42,527 nucleotides of DNA. Origin: Bacteroidales bacterium. Its GTDB lineage: Bacteria > Bacteroidota > Bacteroidia > Bacteroidales > VadinHA17. The stretch lies in the NCBI GenBank assembly GCA_012519515.1, contig JAAYQC010000024.1:1-42527 (forward strand), read 5' to 3'. Under the pieces are notes generated by a model. It made no database searches. It was not told the DNA's origin and saw only the letters and a list, made by a program, of their open reading frames with translations. The stretch's first letter is position 1; each line of letters begins with the position of its first letter. The position numbers were made by a program, and so were the translations under genes. Below are positions 23,798 through 32,964 of this stretch, piece after piece.

Positions 23798-26125
23798 ATG
23801 AAAACTCTGAAGAATTATTTGCTTCCGGCGGTCATTCTTTTGCTGCTTACCGTAGGCGGATGCGGCCGGAAATGGGCCGAGGAAAACAAGGGCAGTTTCA
23901 GCATTATACGCAATGAGAACGGACAAACCCTTGGGTTCTCGCCTGCATCCGGGATTGAAATTCTGACGGTAAAGGGACTGGCTTTCAAGGATCTTAACAA
24001 GAATGGCAGGCTTGACCCTTATGAGGACTGGCGCCTTCCGGTGAATGAACGCGCGCTTGACCTGGCATCAAGAATGTCGGTCGAACAGATTGCCGGACTG
24101 ATGCTTTATAGCAGTCATCAATCGATTCCTTCGGCAGGGGGTGGATTCGGGCCCGGAGCTACCTATGGAGGAAAGCCTTATGCCGAGAGCGGCGCTTTGC
24201 CGGGCGATCTGTCGGATCAGCAGAAAAAATTCCTGACTGAAGATAATCTGAGACATGTCCTTATCACATCGGTCGAAAGTCCGGAAGTGGCTGCAATATG
24301 GAATAACAATGCCCAGGCTTTTGTTGAGGGAACCGGTCTGGGTATTCCCGTAAACACCAGCTCTGATCCGCGGCACGGGAGCGATTCGTACGCGGAATAC
24401 AACGCCGGAGCCGGAGGGGAAATATCAATGTGGCCGGGTACCCTGGGTATAGCGGCATCATTCGATCCTGAACTTATGAGGCGATTCGGGGAAGTTGCTT
24501 CAATGGAATACAGGGCTCTGGGCATAGCAACAGCACTATCGCCTCAGATTGACCTGGCAACGGAACCCAGGTGGTCGCGTTTTGACGGAACCATGGGAGA
24601 GGATCCTGATCTGGCAACGGATATGGCCCGGGCTTATGTCGACGGATTCCAGACTTCCGAAGGTGAAGCACATATAGCAGACGGCTGGGGATATCACAGC
24701 GTAAATGCCATGGTTAAACACTGGCCGGGAGGCGGACCCGAAGAAGGAGGCAGGGATGGGCATTTTGCATACGGCGCATATGCAGTTTACCCGGGAAATA
24801 ACCTGAAAGATCACCTCCGGCCTTTCACCGAAGGGGCATTCAGGCTTCAGGGACCTACAGGAATGGCATCCGCCGTAATGCCCTATTATACAATATCATT
24901 CAACCTGGATCATTCATACGGGGAAAATGTGGGAAATGCTTATAGCAAATATATAATTAACGATCTTCTGAGGACGGAATACAACTACGACGGAGTGGTC
25001 TGCACCGACTGGGGAGTGACGGGAAATGTGAGCGGCATTGACCGCTTTGAAGGCAAACCATGGGGAGTGGAAGGTCTTTCGGTAGCAGAACGGCATTACA
25101 AAATCATTATGGCAGGGTGCGATCAGTTCGGGGGAAACAATGACAAGGGACCGGTTCTGGAAGCTTATGCCATGGGAGTGAAAGAACACGGTGAGGAATT
25201 CATGAGGGCACGCTTTGAGCAATCAGCCGTCCGACTGCTTAAAAACACCTTCAGGGTAGGTCTGTTCGAAAATCCATATCTCGATACGGAGAATACGAAA
25301 TCCACAGTTGGGAAGCCGGAATTCATGAAGGAAGGCTATGATGCCCAGATCAGATCAATTGTTATGCTGAAGAACAGCTCCGGAGTTCTTCCCGTGAAGA
25401 AACAACTCAAAGTATATGTTCCCAAAAAGTATAGCCCTGCAGGACGCGACTGGTTCGGACGTGAAACACCTGAGGCATGGTCTGATCCTTTGAATCCGGC
25501 GGTTGTTTCAAAATACTTTGAGCTGACGGATAAACCTGAAAATGCCGATCTGGCGCTGGTAAGCATTGCCAGTCCTGCCGGAGGAACAGGATATGACCAA
25601 AGGGATGCCGGGCAAAAGGGGAATGGATATGTTCCCATAAGCCTGCAATACTCCAGGTACAGGGCCGACCATGCCCGCGAAACCAGTATCGCCGGAGGAA
25701 GCCCCCTCGAGAGCTTTATAAACAGATCGTACAGGGGAAAAAGCTTAGAGGCCATCAACAGCTACGATTTGAAAATGGTGAATGAAACAAAGGCCCGGAT
25801 GGGACGAAAACCTGTGATAGTGATTGTTGATGTTTCGAATCCTATGGTTTTTTCTGAGATTGAGAAAAACGCTTCAGCCATACTGGTGCATTTCGGAGTT
25901 CAGGATCAGGCACTCATGGATCTGCTCACAGGTGTTTATGAACCATCAGGCCTGCTTCCTTTCCAGATGCCTGCCGACATGAAGACGGTGGAAGAGCAGT
26001 TTGAAGATGTGCCACGGGATATGACATGCCATACCGATGCCGATGGAAATAAATATGATTTTGCTTTCGGACTGAACTGGAAGGGAGTGATCAACGACGA
26101 CAGAACACAGAAATACGGGAAGTAA
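23798..26125 (+). CDS. Glycoside hydrolase family 3 lipoprotein
   Basis: I place the start at ATG 23798, which puts a clean lipoprotein signal at the N-terminus (LLLLTVGGC, Cys22); an in-frame ATG at 23747 adds 17 unlikely residues. 775 residues from there. An EF-hand-like loop (DLNKNGRLDPYEDW) precedes the GH3 (alpha/beta)8 domain, whose markers are SDPRHG, PRWSR, MVKHWPG and GVVCTDWGV; the Asp of TDW (codon at 25007-25009) is the expected nucleophile. The alpha/beta sandwich domain follows (IVMLKNSSGVLPV onward). There is no fibronectin-III tail. It probably releases glucose, xylose or a similar unit from the non-reducing end. It is the only classical glycosidase in the window. Confidence 0.93.
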   Translation: MKTLKNYLLPAVILLLLTVGGCGRKWAEENKGSFSIIRNENGQTLGFSPASGIEILTVKGLAFKDLNKNGRLDPYEDWRLPVNERALDLASRMSVEQIAGLMLYSSHQSIPSAGGGFGPGATYGGKPYAESGALPGDLSDQQKKFLTEDNLRHVLITSVESPEVAAIWNNNAQAFVEGTGLGIPVNTSSDPRHGSDSYAEYNAGAGGEISMWPGTLGIAASFDPELMRRFGEVASMEYRALGIATALSPQIDLATEPRWSRFDGTMGEDPDLATDMARAYVDGFQTSEGEAHIADGWGYHSVNAMVKHWPGGGPEEGGRDGHFAYGAYAVYPGNNLKDHLRPFTEGAFRLQGPTGMASAVMPYYTISFNLDHSYGENVGNAYSKYIINDLLRTEYNYDGVVCTDWGVTGNVSGIDRFEGKPWGVEGLSVAERHYKIIMAGCDQFGGNNDKGPVLEAYAMGVKEHGEEFMRARFEQSAVRLLKNTFRVGLFENPYLDTENTKSTVGKPEFMKEGYDAQIRSIVMLKNSSGVLPVKKQLKVYVPKKYSPAGRDWFGRETPEAWSDPLNPAVVSKYFELTDKPENADLALVSIASPAGGTGYDQRDAGQKGNGYVPISLQYSRYRADHARETSIAGGSPLESFINRSYRGKSLEAINSYDLKMVNETKARMGRKPVIVIVDVSNPMVFSEIEKNASAILVHFGVQDQALMDLLTGVYEPSGLLPFQMPADMKTVEEQFEDVPRDMTCHTDADGNKYDFAFGLNWKGVINDDRTQKYGK

Positions 26126-26130
26126 AATCG

Positions 26131-26148
26131 CCGAAAGTAAAATTTCGG
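26131..26148 (+). terminator. Weak hairpin after the GH3 gene
   Basis: CCGAAA (26131-26136) and TTTCGG (26143-26148) form a 6-bp stem just after the stop, followed by GCTTTTGCTT. This is a possible terminator, but the T-tract is broken. Confidence 0.4.
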
Positions 26149-26462
26149 GCTTTTGCTTCCTTTCGGGTGTATCCTAAAAAGAACCGTTTACGGATGATTT
26201 CATTTAATTGGTCAAATTCCGTATATTCAGATCATATAATTGATTAATTTAGCCTTGATGTTTTAGAGCAATGCAAGGCCTGGGGTTTACTGTTTCCTGG
26301 TTAAACGGAAAGGAATTCCAGAAAAATCGGAACTTTAATACCTTCAGGTAGTTGATTTTTGTATGGTTTTTGTACGGTTTTTGTATTAGTTGTTGTTAAT
26401 TGTGTTGAAGGAAAGATTAGCGCTTTATAAAGAGATATCCGACTTTTAAAAATTATATCCGG
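26149..26462. other. Intergenic region before the type B secretion cassette
   Basis: About 310 bases without a gene. It is AT-rich compared with both sides and must carry the promoter for the gene at 26463. The only clear structure is three 11-base direct repeats at 26354-26386. I could not find an exact Bacteroidota promoter pair (TTTG with TAnnTTTG) at proper spacing. Confidence 0.5.
26354..26386 (+). repeat. Three tandem 11-base repeats upstream of the adhesin operon
   Basis: GATTTTTGTAT, GGTTTTTGTAC and GGTTTTTGTAT follow without a gap. An 11-base period places each copy on the same face of the helix, as expected for a cooperatively bound activator or repressor. They lie 77-109 bases before the start at 26463. 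Confidence 0.6.
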
Positions 26463-29400
26463 ATGAAATATAATAAGGTTTTCTTGTTCCTGGTATTTAG
26501 TCTGGCCTTTTCTTACAAGGGCCTTGCCCAGCTTGAATGCATAAAACTGAGTTCTGCTGTCGGGACCGACAACCAGATAGTATGTATCGGATCGCCAATC
26601 ACCCCGATTAGCTATGCACTCGGATCGGGAGTTACATCAGCAAATGTTACGGGTCTTCCCCCGAATGTTTTTGCCTTGGTCAGCTCCGGATCCTTATATA
26701 TAAGCGGCACTCCTTCGGGAACCGGTACATTTAACTATGAGGTTACCGTTGTTGGTACATGTTTCGGGGATAAAAATGCCAAAGGAACCATTACAGTGAG
26801 TCCCCCGGCCTCAGCTTCAATATTCTATCCCGGCTCTCCCTTCTGTAACAACCTGACGGCTCCGCAGGCTGTTACCCTGACCGGAACAAGCGGCGGAACT
26901 TTCAGCGCTTCGCCTTTAGGCCTGAATATCAGCGCTGCAACCGGTGATATATTACCCTATATGAGTGTTCCCGGGAATTATACCGTGACATATAACGTTT
27001 CAGGCTGCGGAACAGCCACGGCCACGACACCTGTCAGAATAACAGCGCTTCCGGTTGCCACATTCAGCTATCCCGGATCGCCCTATTGCAGCAACGACAG
27101 CGACCCCCTGCCTGTTTTCTCAGGTGGTGGTGTGGCAGGAAGCTTTTCGTCAACCCCCGGTTTGGTTTTTGTGAGTACTTCAACAGGTCAGGTCGATCTT
27201 TCGGCAAGCACTCCCGGCACTTATACCGTGACCAACACAATACCGGCATCTGGAGGATGTCCTGCTGTAATAGCTACGGCAACTATCAGGATTACCAGCC
27301 TGCCGGTTGCCACTTTCAGTTACACGGAAACACCTTATTGCAGCAATGATCCTGATCCCTTTCCAACTTTTTCAGGAGGGGGAGTGGCCGGAACTTTCTC
27401 ATCGACCGCCGGACTGGTTTTCGTGAGTTCATCGACCGGACAGGTAGACCTTTCTGCAAGCGTGCCGGGTGCCTATGTTGTAACCAATACGATCGTCGGT
27501 TCAGATGGCTGCGGCACCGTGACCTCCACAGCCTTTATCTCGATAATTGCTTCTCCGACTCTGATGATTACAAATCCTCCGGCAGCATGTTCACCTGAAA
27601 CGGTCGATCTTACAAGCCCATCAATCACTGCAGGCTCAACTCCAAACATGACCTTTACATACTGGCTTGATGCTGCCGCAACCAATCAATACCCGACTCC
27701 TCAGACTGCAGGTCCCGGGACATATTATATAAAAGGGACACTGGTCTCGGGTTGTTTTGATATTAAACCGGTGCAGGTTATAATAAATTCTTCCCCGGTT
27801 GCCGTTGCATCAAATAGCGGACCTGTATGCGAGGGATCCCCTCTGAGTCTGACAGGTGGTCCTGCAGGAATGAAATCCTATTCGTGGACGGGACCAAACG
27901 GTTTTGCTTCAAATCTGATGAGTCCTTTAATTTCAATTTCGGCCACATCTGAGATGGCAGGTCTCTACATATTGACGGTTACCAATGGCTCGGATTGCAT
28001 CGATACTGCACATACCAGGGTTTATGTTTACGATATGCCTGTTGCAGATGCCGGCACGGGAGGAACCGAATGTGATATGGATTTCATACTTAATGCCCAG
28101 CCGAGTGTCGGAACAGGATTGTGGACTATGGTTTCCGGCCCCGGAACTGCTGTATTCCATCCGGGCCCGGGAGCGCCCAATGCAAGGGTTACGGTATCAA
28201 CCTCCGGGACATATACCTTCAGGTGGACTGAAACAAACGGACCTTGCTCAGACGATGCTTCCGTGACAGTTAACTTTTATCAAAGACCGATTGCAAATGC
28301 AGGTAGCGGAGGGGATGAGTGTGGCCTTAGCTTCCGGCTTAATGCTTCAGCTTCAGGTGGTACAGGTACCTGGTCGATGCCGGAAGGAACAGGCGCTGTG
28401 GTTTTTTCACCGAGCCCGAATTCTGCTTCAGCAACTGCCATTGTCTCGGAATATGGCACAAAAGTGTTCAGGTGGATAGTATCAAACGGCCCCTGTGCCG
28501 ATACATCTGAAGTTACAGTCAACTTTTACCAGGCACCTGAGGCCAACGCGGGAACAGGCGGAAATAACTGCGGACTGGATTTTAATCTAAGGGCAGTGCC
28601 AAGTGTCGGTACAGGGACATGGACGGTTTTTAGCGGTCCGGGTACGGCAACATTTATTCCCGGTGCCGATGAATTCGCGACCAGGGCCAGAGTAAACGCC
28701 TATGGTACTTATGTGTTCAGATGGACCGAGGTTAACGGAACCTGTTCTTCCAGCTCCGATGTGACAGTCACATTCATTCAGCAACCTTCGGCTAATGCCG
28801 GAAGCGGGGGCGATGAATGCGACCTTGATTTCAAGCTGAATGCCGTTCAGGGGCCGGCAACCGGTACATGGAGCCTGGTAAGCGGTCCGGGTACAGCAAG
28901 CTTCAGCCCAAATGCCAACCAGGCAGATGCAACGGTGACGGTAAGCATCCCCGGCTCATATGACTTTGCCTGGACAGAGGTGAACAGCCAGTGTACATCC
29001 TCCGATATTGTAAGAGTCACTTTCCACGATAAGCCGGAACTCAATGCAGGCAACGATGTCTTGCTTTGCAAAGGAGGAAATGTTCAGCTCAACGCGACCG
29101 GACAGGGATCATTCTCATGGGCTCCGGCAGCATCCCTGAACAATCCCAATATCCGTAACCCCATCGCTTCCCCGGAAACAACAACTGAATATACGGTTAC
29201 TCTTACCGACAGGTTCCATTGCGTGAATACTGATAATGTGACTGTCGAAGTGAGAGAACAGCCTGTTGCCAATGCAGGACCTGATCAGGTTCTTGATTTT
29301 GTGTTTGAAACACGCATGAATGCCGGAGCCCTGAAGCAGAATGAAACGGGAATATGGTCGGTGATTGAAAGTGAAGGTCGTATCTCTAGTCCGAATGCAC

Positions 29401-29771
29401 CAAATTCCAGGGTTTACGATCTGTCAATTGAAGATAATGTGTTTCTGTGGACAGTGTCCAACGGAGTCTGCCCTGAATCGTCCGATACGGTCCATATCTG
29501 GGTTAATAACCTGATAATACCCTCCCTAATCACTCCAAACAGGGATGGCAACAATGATTTCTTCGTTATCAAGGGCCTCGAAACAATCGGGAAAGCCTCT
29601 CTTACCATATTCAACAGATGGGGAGGGAGAGTCTATGAAAATGATGAATATGATAATTCGTGGGAGGGTGTCGACGACAAGGAAAACCCGCTCCCTGATG
29701 ATACTTATTTCTATGTTCTAAAGCCTGTCAATGGCAAGGCAATAAAGGGTTACCTGGTGATAAGGAGATAA
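26463..29771 (+). CDS. Large secreted repeat adhesin with CHU_C (T9SS type B) C-terminus
   Basis: 1102 residues. A signal peptide ends near residue 23 (YKGLAQ). There follow three repeats of about 82 residues (from about 121, 201 and 284; each with a PGSPYCSND-like start and SSTGQVDLSAS), an Ig-like section, four repeats of 83 residues (starting about 527, 610, 693, 776; each with NAGSGGDEC-like start and FRWTE...C end), two related domains (859, 935), and the CHU_C/gliding-motility C-terminal domain (about 1018-1102, SLITPNRDGNND, IFNRWG, DTYFYVLK). The CHU_C end directs export by T9SS as a type B substrate needing a PorP/SprF partner, encoded two genes downstream. Each 83-residue repeat carries two conserved Cys. 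Probably a surface or matrix adhesin. Confidence 0.9.
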   Translation: MKYNKVFLFLVFSLAFSYKGLAQLECIKLSSAVGTDNQIVCIGSPITPISYALGSGVTSANVTGLPPNVFALVSSGSLYISGTPSGTGTFNYEVTVVGTCFGDKNAKGTITVSPPASASIFYPGSPFCNNLTAPQAVTLTGTSGGTFSASPLGLNISAATGDILPYMSVPGNYTVTYNVSGCGTATATTPVRITALPVATFSYPGSPYCSNDSDPLPVFSGGGVAGSFSSTPGLVFVSTSTGQVDLSASTPGTYTVTNTIPASGGCPAVIATATIRITSLPVATFSYTETPYCSNDPDPFPTFSGGGVAGTFSSTAGLVFVSSSTGQVDLSASVPGAYVVTNTIVGSDGCGTVTSTAFISIIASPTLMITNPPAACSPETVDLTSPSITAGSTPNMTFTYWLDAAATNQYPTPQTAGPGTYYIKGTLVSGCFDIKPVQVIINSSPVAVASNSGPVCEGSPLSLTGGPAGMKSYSWTGPNGFASNLMSPLISISATSEMAGLYILTVTNGSDCIDTAHTRVYVYDMPVADAGTGGTECDMDFILNAQPSVGTGLWTMVSGPGTAVFHPGPGAPNARVTVSTSGTYTFRWTETNGPCSDDASVTVNFYQRPIANAGSGGDECGLSFRLNASASGGTGTWSMPEGTGAVVFSPSPNSASATAIVSEYGTKVFRWIVSNGPCADTSEVTVNFYQAPEANAGTGGNNCGLDFNLRAVPSVGTGTWTVFSGPGTATFIPGADEFATRARVNAYGTYVFRWTEVNGTCSSSSDVTVTFIQQPSANAGSGGDECDLDFKLNAVQGPATGTWSLVSGPGTASFSPNANQADATVTVSIPGSYDFAWTEVNSQCTSSDIVRVTFHDKPELNAGNDVLLCKGGNVQLNATGQGSFSWAPAASLNNPNIRNPIASPETTTEYTVTLTDRFHCVNTDNVTVEVREQPVANAGPDQVLDFVFETRMNAGALKQNETGIWSVIESEGRISSPNAPNSRVYDLSIEDNVFLWTVSNGVCPESSDTVHIWVNNLIIPSLITPNRDGNNDFFVIKGLETIGKASLTIFNRWGGRVYENDEYDNSWEGVDDKENPLPDDTYFYVLKPVNGKAIKGYLVIRR

Positions 29772-29781
29772 TGAAATTGTA

Positions 29782-31968
29782 ATGAACAGATTAATTAAGG
29801 TCATATCACTGATTGCAGTCATGCTGCTTCTGCCGGAAACGGAAGTGGCTGCACAGCCTGTCTGGGTGCCGGGAACCCCGGCAGTGGACTCAACAGGACC
29901 TCTGTCCATAACCCTGAATTACGGACTGGATATGGTTGATGACAAAAAATGGCCTGCCACGGTTTATATTATTGTTTACAATTACGAAAACTTCTCAAAT
30001 GTTTCATCAGCATTTGTAAGGTTTATGACCCGAATTACGGGTTATAATGGTATTGTTGAAACAGCTGTTCTAAATGTCGGAAAAAGCGATCAGGGTAAAA
30101 TACTTCAGACAGTGTTGAAGCTTACTGATCCTGATAAGGTGCATACCATTTATATAGTGGCAGCCGACAGCGACAGAAGACTTCAGGCAAACCCCGTAAG
30201 GCTTACCGCGAGAACACTACCATGCCCGCCGGCCAACGCGGGCTCAGGCGGGGATGAATGCGACCGTGATTTTGCACTGAGTGCAGTCCCGGCTCTGGGT
30301 AACGGACAATGGTCGATTGTTTCCGGGCCAGGAACAGCAGTGTTTGTACCCAATAACCGTACACCCAATGCCACGGTCAGGGTTTCGCAATTTGGCACCT
30401 ATGTCTTCAGGTGGACAGAAAGAAACGGCGGTTGCATTTCGAGCGATGAGATCACGGTTAATTTCTACCAGCCGCCCGTTGCAAATGCCGGCCGGGGAGG
30501 AGATGAATGCGACCTTGATTTTAACCTGAGTGCAGTAATATTCTCATCTGCTGAAACAAAAGGAACATGGAGCATGACTGCCGGGACAGGGACAGCCGTA
30601 TTCGTTCCCGATGCCGGAAGCCCTTCAACCACGGTAACAGTATCAGAGTACGGAACAAAAACATTCACCTGGACAGTAACACGCGGAACGTGTACTGCAT
30701 CTTCCGACGTAATCGTGAACTTCAACCGCCCGCCCGTCGCCAATGCCGGAACAGGCGGAAACAACTGTGGCCTTGAGTTTTATTTCAATGCAGTGCCGAG
30801 CAGCGGAACAGGTACATGGACAAGGGTGAGCGGACCAGGGTCTGCAAGGTTCTTCCCCGATAATCATGACCCGTCGGCAAGGGTTACCGTGTCGGCCTAC
30901 GGCAGCTATGTTTTCAGGTGGACCGAGGTTAACGGGAATTGCAGCAGCAGTTCGGACATCACAGTGGGATTCTTTGAACAGGTGTCGGCAAACGCCGGAA
31001 GCGGCGGTGATGAATGCGATCTGGATTTTGTATTGAATGCTGTCCCGGGAACAGGCCGTGGAACATGGTCGAGAGTCAGCGGCCCAGGAAACGCGAGCTT
31101 CTCTCCCGATGAACACAGACCGGATGCAAGGGTTACAGTCAGCCGGCCGGGAGAGTATGATTTTGCCTGGACGGAAGTGAATAACAATTGTACATCGACA
31201 GATATTATACGCGTCGTTTTCCATGAACCTCCCGCTGTAGATGCCGGCGAAGATGTGACTATCTGCAGCGGAGAGAGCGTGAGACTGCGTGCTTCCGGAA
31301 GCGGTACATTCTCATGGACACCCGCGAACCTGCTCAGTAATCCGGCAATTGCCGATCCTGTGGCAACACCCTCCGTGACAACGGTATTCACGGTTACACT
31401 CACCGATCAATGGGGTTGCAGAAATTCTGATCGCGTAACCGTGGATGTAAGAGAGCGGGCGACGGCAGACGCGGGACCTGACCAGGAACTGGATTTTATC
31501 TTTGAGACGGAACTGCAGGCCAATCCTCCGGGAAGCAACGAAAGCGGAATGTGGACTGTGGTTTCAGGAACTGCCTCTTTCTCGGACCCAAGCAGCAACG
31601 AAACTCATGTCAGCGATCTTTCACTAGGCGATAATGTGATAGTATGGAGCATCTCAAACTCTGCATGTGAACCCGCTTCGGATACGGTTGTTATCAGAAT
31701 AAATGAATTGATATTGCCTTCACTGATTACCCCGGATATGGATGGCAACAACGACTATTTTGTAATTAAAGGACTTGAATCACTTGGCAAAGTAACGCTG
31801 AGGATATTCAACCGCTGGGGTGCATGCGTTTTTACAAGCCATGAATATGCAAATGACTGGGACGGGAAGGATGACAAAGGAAATCCATTACCGCAGGATA
31901 CTTATTATTATGTTTTTAAAAGTGAATTCACTGACGCTATAAAAGGTTTTGTTGTAATAAGATACTAA
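29782..31968 (+). CDS. Second CHU_C (T9SS type B) repeat adhesin, paralogue of the gene before it
   Basis: 728 residues. A signal peptide (about 1-25, ending VAAQ) is followed by a domain of about 120 residues with no likeness to the first protein (about 26-148). Then come four 83-85-residue repeats (starts about 150, 233, 319, 403), the two linked domains (486, 560) and a CHU_C domain (about 644-728, SLITPDMDGNND, IFNRWG, DTYYYVFK). From the first repeat to the end it is colinear with the last 575 residues of the upstream protein, including the odd NNC variant in the third repeat, so the genes arose by duplication. Spacing to the previous gene is 10 bases. It probably shares the PorP/SprF and OmpA partners downstream. 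Confidence 0.9.
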   Translation: MNRLIKVISLIAVMLLLPETEVAAQPVWVPGTPAVDSTGPLSITLNYGLDMVDDKKWPATVYIIVYNYENFSNVSSAFVRFMTRITGYNGIVETAVLNVGKSDQGKILQTVLKLTDPDKVHTIYIVAADSDRRLQANPVRLTARTLPCPPANAGSGGDECDRDFALSAVPALGNGQWSIVSGPGTAVFVPNNRTPNATVRVSQFGTYVFRWTERNGGCISSDEITVNFYQPPVANAGRGGDECDLDFNLSAVIFSSAETKGTWSMTAGTGTAVFVPDAGSPSTTVTVSEYGTKTFTWTVTRGTCTASSDVIVNFNRPPVANAGTGGNNCGLEFYFNAVPSSGTGTWTRVSGPGSARFFPDNHDPSARVTVSAYGSYVFRWTEVNGNCSSSSDITVGFFEQVSANAGSGGDECDLDFVLNAVPGTGRGTWSRVSGPGNASFSPDEHRPDARVTVSRPGEYDFAWTEVNNNCTSTDIIRVVFHEPPAVDAGEDVTICSGESVRLRASGSGTFSWTPANLLSNPAIADPVATPSVTTVFTVTLTDQWGCRNSDRVTVDVRERATADAGPDQELDFIFETELQANPPGSNESGMWTVVSGTASFSDPSSNETHVSDLSLGDNVIVWSISNSACEPASDTVVIRINELILPSLITPDMDGNNDYFVIKGLESLGKVTLRIFNRWGACVFTSHEYANDWDGKDDKGNPLPQDTYYYVFKSEFTDAIKGFVVIRY

Positions 31969-32034
31969 GATGTTACTTAGTTGACTGCATAAAGATATGT
32001 AGTCGGCTACTGAGTAGGCAAGTAATAATAGATA

Positions 32035-32955
32035 ATGATGAAAAGGATATTAAAAATACTCATTCTGCTTCTGATACCACTGAGCTCTTCAGCTCAGATG
32101 ACCCCCCTGAAGAGCCAGTACGTCTTGAATCCGCTGGTATTGAATCCGGCATCGGCAGGAAACATGGGGGTGCTTAATGTCACGGCATTCTACAGAAAAC
32201 AATGGGTGGGGGTAAAAGGTGCACCTGAGACAATGACACTTACAGCCGATGCTCCTTTCAGCGATAACAGGATGGGACTGGGAATGATTTTTACAAGTGA
32301 CAGGGTGGGAGTTACCAAAGAATCGCATTTTATGGCCAACTATTCATACAAGGTGCCAGTCGGAAAGGGGACGCTTTCCTTCGGACTGGGTGCCGGAATA
32401 ACTGTGACTAATACAGCATGGTCGAAACTTATCGTTCTTGATCCTGAGGATGATTTCATCCTGATTGACTCAAAAGGATTCGTAGTCCCGGGTTTCAGTT
32501 TCGGAACATTCTATTCTGAGAAGAATTTCTTTGCCGCTGTATCTATCCCGAAACTGCTCGGTTATAAATATGATTTTGGCAAAAGCAAATACGTGGTGAA
32601 CGGCAATATGGGGGAGTACTATTACCTGCTGAATACAGGCTATCTTTTCAATCTGTCTCCCTATCTTAAATTCATGCCCTCAACATTGATTGCTTTTTCC
32701 CCCGGCGACAAAGTACTATATGACGTAAACGCTCACTTCAGAATAATGGACCGTTTCTGGGCCGGAGCCGCGTACCGGAATAACCGCTCCCTGGTAGGCT
32801 TATTCCAGATTCAGCTTAACGACCAGATAAGATTCGGTTATACTTATGACTATGATTTTGCCAAACTCCAGACATATAGTTCCGGATCGCATGAAATTAT
32901 GTTAAGATATGAATTCCGTTACAAAGTGCAGGCTATAAGCCCATTGAACTTCTAA
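32035..32955 (+). CDS. PorP/SprF-family outer-membrane protein for T9SS type B substrates
   Basis: 306 residues. Signal peptide ends near residue 20 (LSSSAQ). The conserved family start is QYVLNPLVLNPASAGNMGVLNVTAFYRKQWVG; further markers are GLGMIFTSDRVG, YSYKVPVGKGTLSFGLGAGI, FWAGAAYRNNRSLVGLF and a closing aromatic strand near HEIMLRYEF. The protein is a 14-stranded barrel-type outer-membrane protein that works with cognate CHU_C proteins (as SprF with SprB). It sits 66 bases after the second adhesin and 9 bases before the OmpA gene. ATG 32035 and 32038 are both possible starts. Confidence 0.94.
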   Translation: MMKRILKILILLLIPLSSSAQMTPLKSQYVLNPLVLNPASAGNMGVLNVTAFYRKQWVGVKGAPETMTLTADAPFSDNRMGLGMIFTSDRVGVTKESHFMANYSYKVPVGKGTLSFGLGAGITVTNTAWSKLIVLDPEDDFILIDSKGFVVPGFSFGTFYSEKNFFAAVSIPKLLGYKYDFGKSKYVVNGNMGEYYYLLNTGYLFNLSPYLKFMPSTLIAFSPGDKVLYDVNAHFRIMDRFWAGAAYRNNRSLVGLFQIQLNDQIRFGYTYDYDFAKLQTYSSGSHEIMLRYEFRYKVQAISPLNF

Positions 32956-32964
32956 TCAACGACC

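Noticed and set aside
26823-31700. Repeated DNA in the adhesin genes as a CRISPR or satellite array
   Set aside because: The period is about 249 bases in frame, with diverged copies. It is explained fully by protein domain repeats.
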